Source of the DNA: a virus
Virus record (IMG/VR): IMGVR_UViG_3300002835_000436
Span: 1 to 40,180 of that record
Strand: one strand, 5' to 3'
DNA: 40,180 bases
Below the pieces are notes generated by a model that worked only from the letters and a program-made list of their open reading frames with translations, searched no databases and was not told the DNA's origin. Below are positions 40,148 through 40,180 of the stretch, piece by piece. The position numbers were made by a program, and so were the translations under genes. Position 1 is the first letter of the stretch. Each line of letters begins with the position of its first letter.

Positions 40148-40180
40148 TGCAAGTGCTTCTCTATTAAATAAACAAACTTA

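Overview
The window looks like DNA of a tailed phage, or an integrated prophage, of a filamentous cyanobacterium. Evidence for a cyanobacterial host: five copies of the cyanobacterial HIP1 octamer GCGATCGC (1185, 6744, 9906, 15061, 25687), a B12-dependent ribonucleotide reductase of the type common in Nostocales, and a regulator-like protein resembling a cyanobacterial family. The host assignment is inference.

Layout. (A) Positions 1-21000, mainly minus strand, hold the head and tail genes of an HK97-type siphovirus, read right to left: portal (20971-19670), an unknown structural-like protein (19010-18486), a prohead protease fused to the major capsid protein (14810-12399), neck and connector genes (12338-10602), tail terminator, tail tube, a tail assembly chaperone with a -1 frameshift extension, and a very large tape-measure gene (8017 to beyond position 1). 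The tape measure carries an alpha/beta-hydrolase-like triad, an M23 peptidase domain and an amidase-like domain. Inserted on the plus strand between the portal and capsid genes are a class II ribonucleotide reductase with an intein at its radical cysteine and a small zinc-ribbon gene. (B) Positions 21000-25300, plus strand, form an accessory cluster: adenine and cytosine DNA methyltransferases plus small unknown genes, under two promoters that share an unusual extended sequence. (C) Positions 25458-27453 encode fibre or receptor-binding-like proteins, one with a LamG/arabinofuranosidase-like fold. (D) Positions 27489-40180, plus strand, carry a second, unrelated tail module: connector, terminator, tail tube, chaperone with its own -1 frameshift, and a 1916-residue tape measure. 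After it come unknown genes, a tRNA-Pro(UGG), a regulator-like gene and small genes. Part D differs visibly in word and codon use and I found no HIP1 site in it.

The strongest points are: two full tail-tube/chaperone/tape-measure sets in one 40 kb window, each with a canonical A8 slippery site and a downstream hairpin; a tape measure with several embedded enzyme-like domains; a possible internal start that would release free capsid protein from the protease fusion; an intein whose downstream extein cysteine is the predicted thiyl-radical residue; and a shared N-terminal RGRD(K/R)VKRK signature on two proteins of part D. Neither a large terminase nor a second capsid gene is visible. Whether the A-D joint is real or an assembly join cannot be settled from the sequence alone.
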